Shown piece after piece: positions 62,001 through 64,000 of a stretch of 64,000 bases of DNA. How positions within the stretch are numbered: position 1 is the first letter of the stretch; each line of letters starts with the position of its first letter. The DNA comes from JAFGCY01 sp964609245 (GTDB lineage: Bacteria > 4484-113 > JAFGCY01). The DNA lies in NCBI GenBank assembly GCA_964609245.1, contig CAZSSB010000007.1, positions 1 through 64,000 of the forward strand, given 5' to 3'. A model generated the notes under the pieces. The model ran no database searches. It was not told where the DNA came from and saw only the letters and a list, made by a program, of their open reading frames with translations. A program made the position numbers and the translations under genes.

Positions 62001-62116
62001 GCCGTCAGGTCCGGCAGCTCGGTCGTGGGGACGCTGCCGCTCCGGCCGCCGCAGGCGCTCAGCAGCAGGGCGACGATCACTGTCACACCAAGGATGTAGA
62101 CCGCGTTTGCACGCAT
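59066..62116 (-). CDS. Giant lipoprotein with PPC-like repeats
   Basis: A secreted lipoprotein of about 1016 residues. The signal peptide ends in LLLSAC (Cys22). Residues about 85-195 carry the module shared with the lipoproteins at 6797 and 21783 (WAIYEFAGSP, YVAISNYSAGTWE, TYVAIFAFDEDMYNIDFVRL). A carboxypeptidase-regulatory-like fold follows (PVSGQVVDRSGAGIP, DGTFTLPAVPDGSWHL). Then come several pre-peptidase C-terminal-like beta domains marked by EPNDT or EPNND openings and DWY/DFYRF cores (near 288, 505, 730 and 915). It ends NYYTIVADY. The ATG at 62116 follows GGGGG. It is paralogous to the next gene. Function unknown; a surface adhesin or protease-associated role is possible. Confidence 0.75.
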   Translation of the reverse strand: MRANAVYILGVTVIVALLLSACGGRSGSVPTTELPDLTAVIGDLAAALPALPPGGDFNPHKMSSEVTAGHTGDQAFDHSAPTVTLAGAQAEFHPGAGELGWAIYEFAGSPADEIAHVGFVTSLREPGALVYVAISNYSAGTWEHLGPRNQDAGEIVPAGGEGDYASENGHTYVAIFAFDEDMYNIDFVRLTYANRYPVSGQVVDRSGAGIPNCLITTSIGPGGGGIMTAADGTFTLPAVPDGSWHLMATKPGLVFYNNPEVITVSGGPLTGVQVIGEKNLSHFDPIESHEPNDTWWEAPVMDLATPVIDFISASDDPDDFYRFEFTVPGQYYFRMLGDPTIMFPYVEVYNEHGYLIENSTWVYNGTVYVGFAVAAPRTIYMHASCSGGGGEYQVQLGNGNLNSIGGDVTNGGGLGYVKVRLQAGSDLTDLYTSTVGNYSVKFVQPVSTTVTPDPDGEDAYTYTPVNAVVDLSLGDDPNVDFSGTGLFAIDTYEPNDTDLTANEFALPLTSHDPMKIGAGDNQDWYKFKPAAGQRIIVNCDFDYTENTGLPPISMYLHSSTETYIGYSFKTDTGLELRLEGENDTDGDYYFLEMSCWSHRTFPYALTIEEYTGYTVEVGALWVGESNSYGLEGARIDVFNPGQDWLQSFVTAHSGLTEMGIELMDGEELFVELFRYGVTCDRYTQHLTVSGEDQTYWFRCNWDECDDAWESNNLYGKYVDYPMDFDATLSGDSDYVDKYIFTPASTDPLHVQISSPDNDRYFTLNLIERSTETLIVWREWHGDFDALLPTVGTVEHILEIASYDGDGSYHVSADETEGYMLSGTVLDTVMAPVPNAYVYCPAIGEVWQSGSWSPESNYELGPFAPGSYQIYIYGANWASSPASPWTLDITSSDVVQNFEFSWNYTDANEPNNDTGTATPLASGAVVAGNMDSDSDNMDWYSVTVGGPTMISSTVLYEKWRGDPYLTLYHTDGSTTLDYSWTVDIGQQRVDYLLPGAGTYYLRIYASGANYYTIVADY

Positions 62117-62203
62117 CCGAAACCCCCTTTGGTTCGGCTTGTTCGTCGAGTTACCTGACAAGTTTACCCGATTGTGCCGACTCAGAATCGGCCCAACGTC
62201 GGA

Positions 62204-64000
62204 TCAGTAATCGGCGGTCAGCGTGTACTCATTGGCTCCACCCCAGGCGCAGATGTAGTACGTGCCCAGCACTGGCAGGTAGTAATCAATGCGCTGGAAT
62301 CCGGCGCCGAAACTGTTCGAGTTCTCCAGTTGGGTGGTCCCGTCGGTGTCGTACAGGGCAAGATTCACATTGCCGGCCCAGTCTTCCATTGTGATGTTGA
62401 GGCTGATGAGCCCCGGCCCGGCGGTGAACATCCGCCAGTCCTGAGTATCCGTATCGTTGTTCAGGTTCATCGTCTGCGCTACGCCGGATGCAACGGGTAT
62501 GGCCATGGTCCAGTCGTCATCCGGTTCACCTACATCCGTCACGTTGACGTTGAGCGTGAAATCCTGGCTGATGTCGGAGTTGCTGAACGTCACCTCCCAG
62601 GGGCTGGCCGGTGCGGCCTCGTAGTTGGCCGCGTACACGTAGATGTCATACGTGCCCGGCGCGAACGGTCCCAGCTCGTAATCCTCTTCGGCTGACCAGC
62701 CTGATTCCCAGACCCGGCCGTAGGCGGGATCATAGACATAGGCGTCCTCCACCGGGTTACTCGTTGAGTCGAGGACCTTCCCCGACAGCATGTAGCCCGG
62801 TGACTCATTGAGGACGATGTGGTAACTCCCCTCGCCTCCGTTGCAGGCGATCTCAAGCCGGTGCATGATGGTCCCGCTGGTGTTCAGCAGGAACTCGGCG
62901 TTGCCCTGCCAGCTGTACGCGCCCAGGTACACCTCGGGGTTGTGTTCCAGCAGCAGCGCCTGGAATTCCATGTCGTCCGGGGCTGACTCGATGACGACAT
63001 GCAGCGGGTCCGCGCTGAGCGGAGTGAAGACGTACTTGTCAATCGGGTCTGTCATGGCGCTGATCGTGGCACTCGAACTCAGCGGATACGCCACCAGTTT
63101 GCCGTAGCTGTCATTGGGTTCCCAGTGGTCGCCTGCGCCATCCTCCACGGCGCGGAACCAGACCAGCTCGTCGGCACCCTCCACCGTGATCGTGTCGGTG
63201 TAGCGGTCACAGGTCAGGCCGTAGCGGAAGAACTCCGCATGAAGCGTCTCTCCATCCTTGAACTTGAACGGGATCTCGGTTCTGCCGGTGTTCGCCGTGT
63301 AGTACGTCCGCATCCAGTCGTACTCGAAGTTGTGGACGTCCACGCGGGCGTTCATGATGCCGAAGCTGCCCCACAGGCCGCCGATGTCGACCTGGTAACC
63401 GTCGTACTCCTCGACGCTCAGGTTGATCCCGTGACGGCGGTTATCCGTGGTCCAGACGTGAATGTAGTATTCGTTGCCGTCACAGGGGCCGAACCTCACT
63501 TCACTGCCTGGATTCGTCGAGAATGACCAGTAGGCTTCGGTGCTGTCGTGGTTCTCGACATTCATGTAGACCGTCCGCAGGTCATACTCATTGATCCCGT
63601 AGTTGTAATGCAGGCAGACGACCACCCACTTGCCGGCCGTCGGTGTTACCTTATACCAGTCATCCGCATCCGTGTCACCGATGTTGGCCGGCAGCGTGGT
63701 CTCGAAAGGCAGCGCGGCGATTTCATACGCGGTCGCGTCGGTGTCATTGGGCTCGTACTCATCCGCAAGGAACGAGGCAAATCCGCTGAAGTCAACTCCC
63801 GTCGCATCGCCGGCCGTGATGTCAATGCTGAAGTGGTTCATCAGGTAGGTATAGGGATCCTCGCCCAACGGGTCGGCTGACACCGTATAGACGGCCGGCA
63901 GCCGGTACAGGCTTTCGTAATCCCCGCTCCAGTCATGGGCGTAGACGTAGGTCAGTTCCCCGGGGGCATCCATCCCGACGCAGGCGAACTCGAGCTCGCC
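62204..64000 (-). CDS. Giant PPC-like lipoprotein, 5' part outside the window
   Basis: The frame is open to the window edge, so only the C-terminal 598 or so residues are seen. They align along the whole length with the C-terminal half of the neighbouring gene: EPNDTDATAYEIA with DWYKVTPTAGKW, FRYGLTCDRYT, WEPNDSYGKL with DKYVFTPLSADPLHV, then GYMLSGKVLDSTSNPVEDAYVY, YELGPFAPGTYDIYVYAANY and a final YTLTADY. The two genes are tandem duplicates, 87 bp apart. The N-terminal signal and shared module are presumably beyond the edge. The spacer holds a small GCCGA/TCGGC hairpin. Confidence 0.75.
   Translation of the reverse strand, partial: GELEFACVGMDAPGELTYVYAHDWSGDYESLYRLPAVYTVSADPLGEDPYTYLMNHFSIDITAGDATGVDFSGFASFLADEYEPNDTDATAYEIAALPFETTLPANIGDTDADDWYKVTPTAGKWVVVCLHYNYGINEYDLRTVYMNVENHDSTEAYWSFSTNPGSEVRFGPCDGNEYYIHVWTTDNRRHGINLSVEEYDGYQVDIGGLWGSFGIMNARVDVHNFEYDWMRTYYTANTGRTEIPFKFKDGETLHAEFFRYGLTCDRYTDTITVEGADELVWFRAVEDGAGDHWEPNDSYGKLVAYPLSSSATISAMTDPIDKYVFTPLSADPLHVVIESAPDDMEFQALLLEHNPEVYLGAYSWQGNAEFLLNTSGTIMHRLEIACNGGEGSYHIVLNESPGYMLSGKVLDSTSNPVEDAYVYDPAYGRVWESGWSAEEDYELGPFAPGTYDIYVYAANYEAAPASPWEVTFSNSDISQDFTLNVNVTDVGEPDDDWTMAIPVASGVAQTMNLNNDTDTQDWRMFTAGPGLISLNITMEDWAGNVNLALYDTDGTTQLENSNSFGAGFQRIDYYLPVLGTYYICAWGGANEYTLTADY

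Noticed and set aside
1..64000. tRNA genes, CRISPR arrays, insertion sequences or attachment sites.
   Set aside because: None was seen. Gene order, strand runs and composition look like vertically inherited chromosome throughout.

Overview
The window is 64 kb of GC-rich chromosome (about 60-65 % by eye), densely packed with housekeeping genes. No tRNA, rRNA, CRISPR array, insertion sequence or prophage was seen. The host is a diderm bacterium: it has a TolC-type outer-membrane factor, several lipoproteins with clean lipoboxes, a flagellin and a meso-DAP-type MurE. It respires through a full 14-subunit complex I and has a B12-dependent class II ribonucleotide reductase (RNR). I cannot name the phylum from sequence alone. 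The unusual lipoproteins, unfamiliar small proteins and many apparently leaderless genes suggest a poorly sampled lineage.

Layout. (1) 1-9.1 kb: a GDP-mannose 4,6-dehydratase-like gene, rpsD with a hairpin-rich leader, a TolC-family gene, a very long flagellin and a secreted CocE/NonD-type hydrolase lipoprotein. (2) 9.1-27.3 kb: a class III cyclase-like gene, uvrA, a zinc-ribbon membrane protein, ligA, a Cys-rich secreted protein, a thioredoxin-fold protein, a second GMD-like short-chain dehydrogenase, murI-rph, a phosphohexomutase, a beta-rich lipoprotein, a queuosine-precursor-type transporter, an unknown lipoprotein and tsaD-DUF2344. (3) 27.1-43.2 kb, minus strand: nuoABCD-x-y-EFGHIJKLMN plus a small DUF1858-like gene, read from one strong promoter. 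The genes x and y are a pair of small paralogues of unknown function between nuoD and nuoE. (4) 43.4-54.6 kb, minus strand: a division/cell-wall cluster in the order mraZ-rsmH-ftsL-like-ftsI-murE-(promoter gap)-murF-mraY-murD-ftsW. It stops at ftsW, without murG, murC, ftsQ, ftsA or ftsZ. (5) 54.6-59 kb: a 0.95 kb intergenic region with a near-consensus promoter and a long, strongly structured leader RNA upstream of nrdJ. (6) 59-64 kb: two tandem paralogous giant lipoproteins with PPC-like repeats, the second cut by the window end.

How the parts fit. Sections 3 and 4 are classic growth-linked operons: respiration, peptidoglycan precursor synthesis and septation. murI, the GMD-like pair and the phosphohexomutase add precursor and surface-sugar supply. 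uvrA, ligA, nrdJ, rph and tsaD cover DNA repair, dNTP supply and tRNA maturation. The secreted set (hydrolase and three beta-rich lipoproteins) shares modules and probably serves the cell surface.

Most notable: the structured nrdJ leader with a duplicated octaloop hairpin; the small paralogous pair inside the nuo operon; a roughly 120-residue module shared by three otherwise different lipoproteins; and at least six genes whose -10 box ends 6-7 nt before the start codon, implying leaderless mRNAs.
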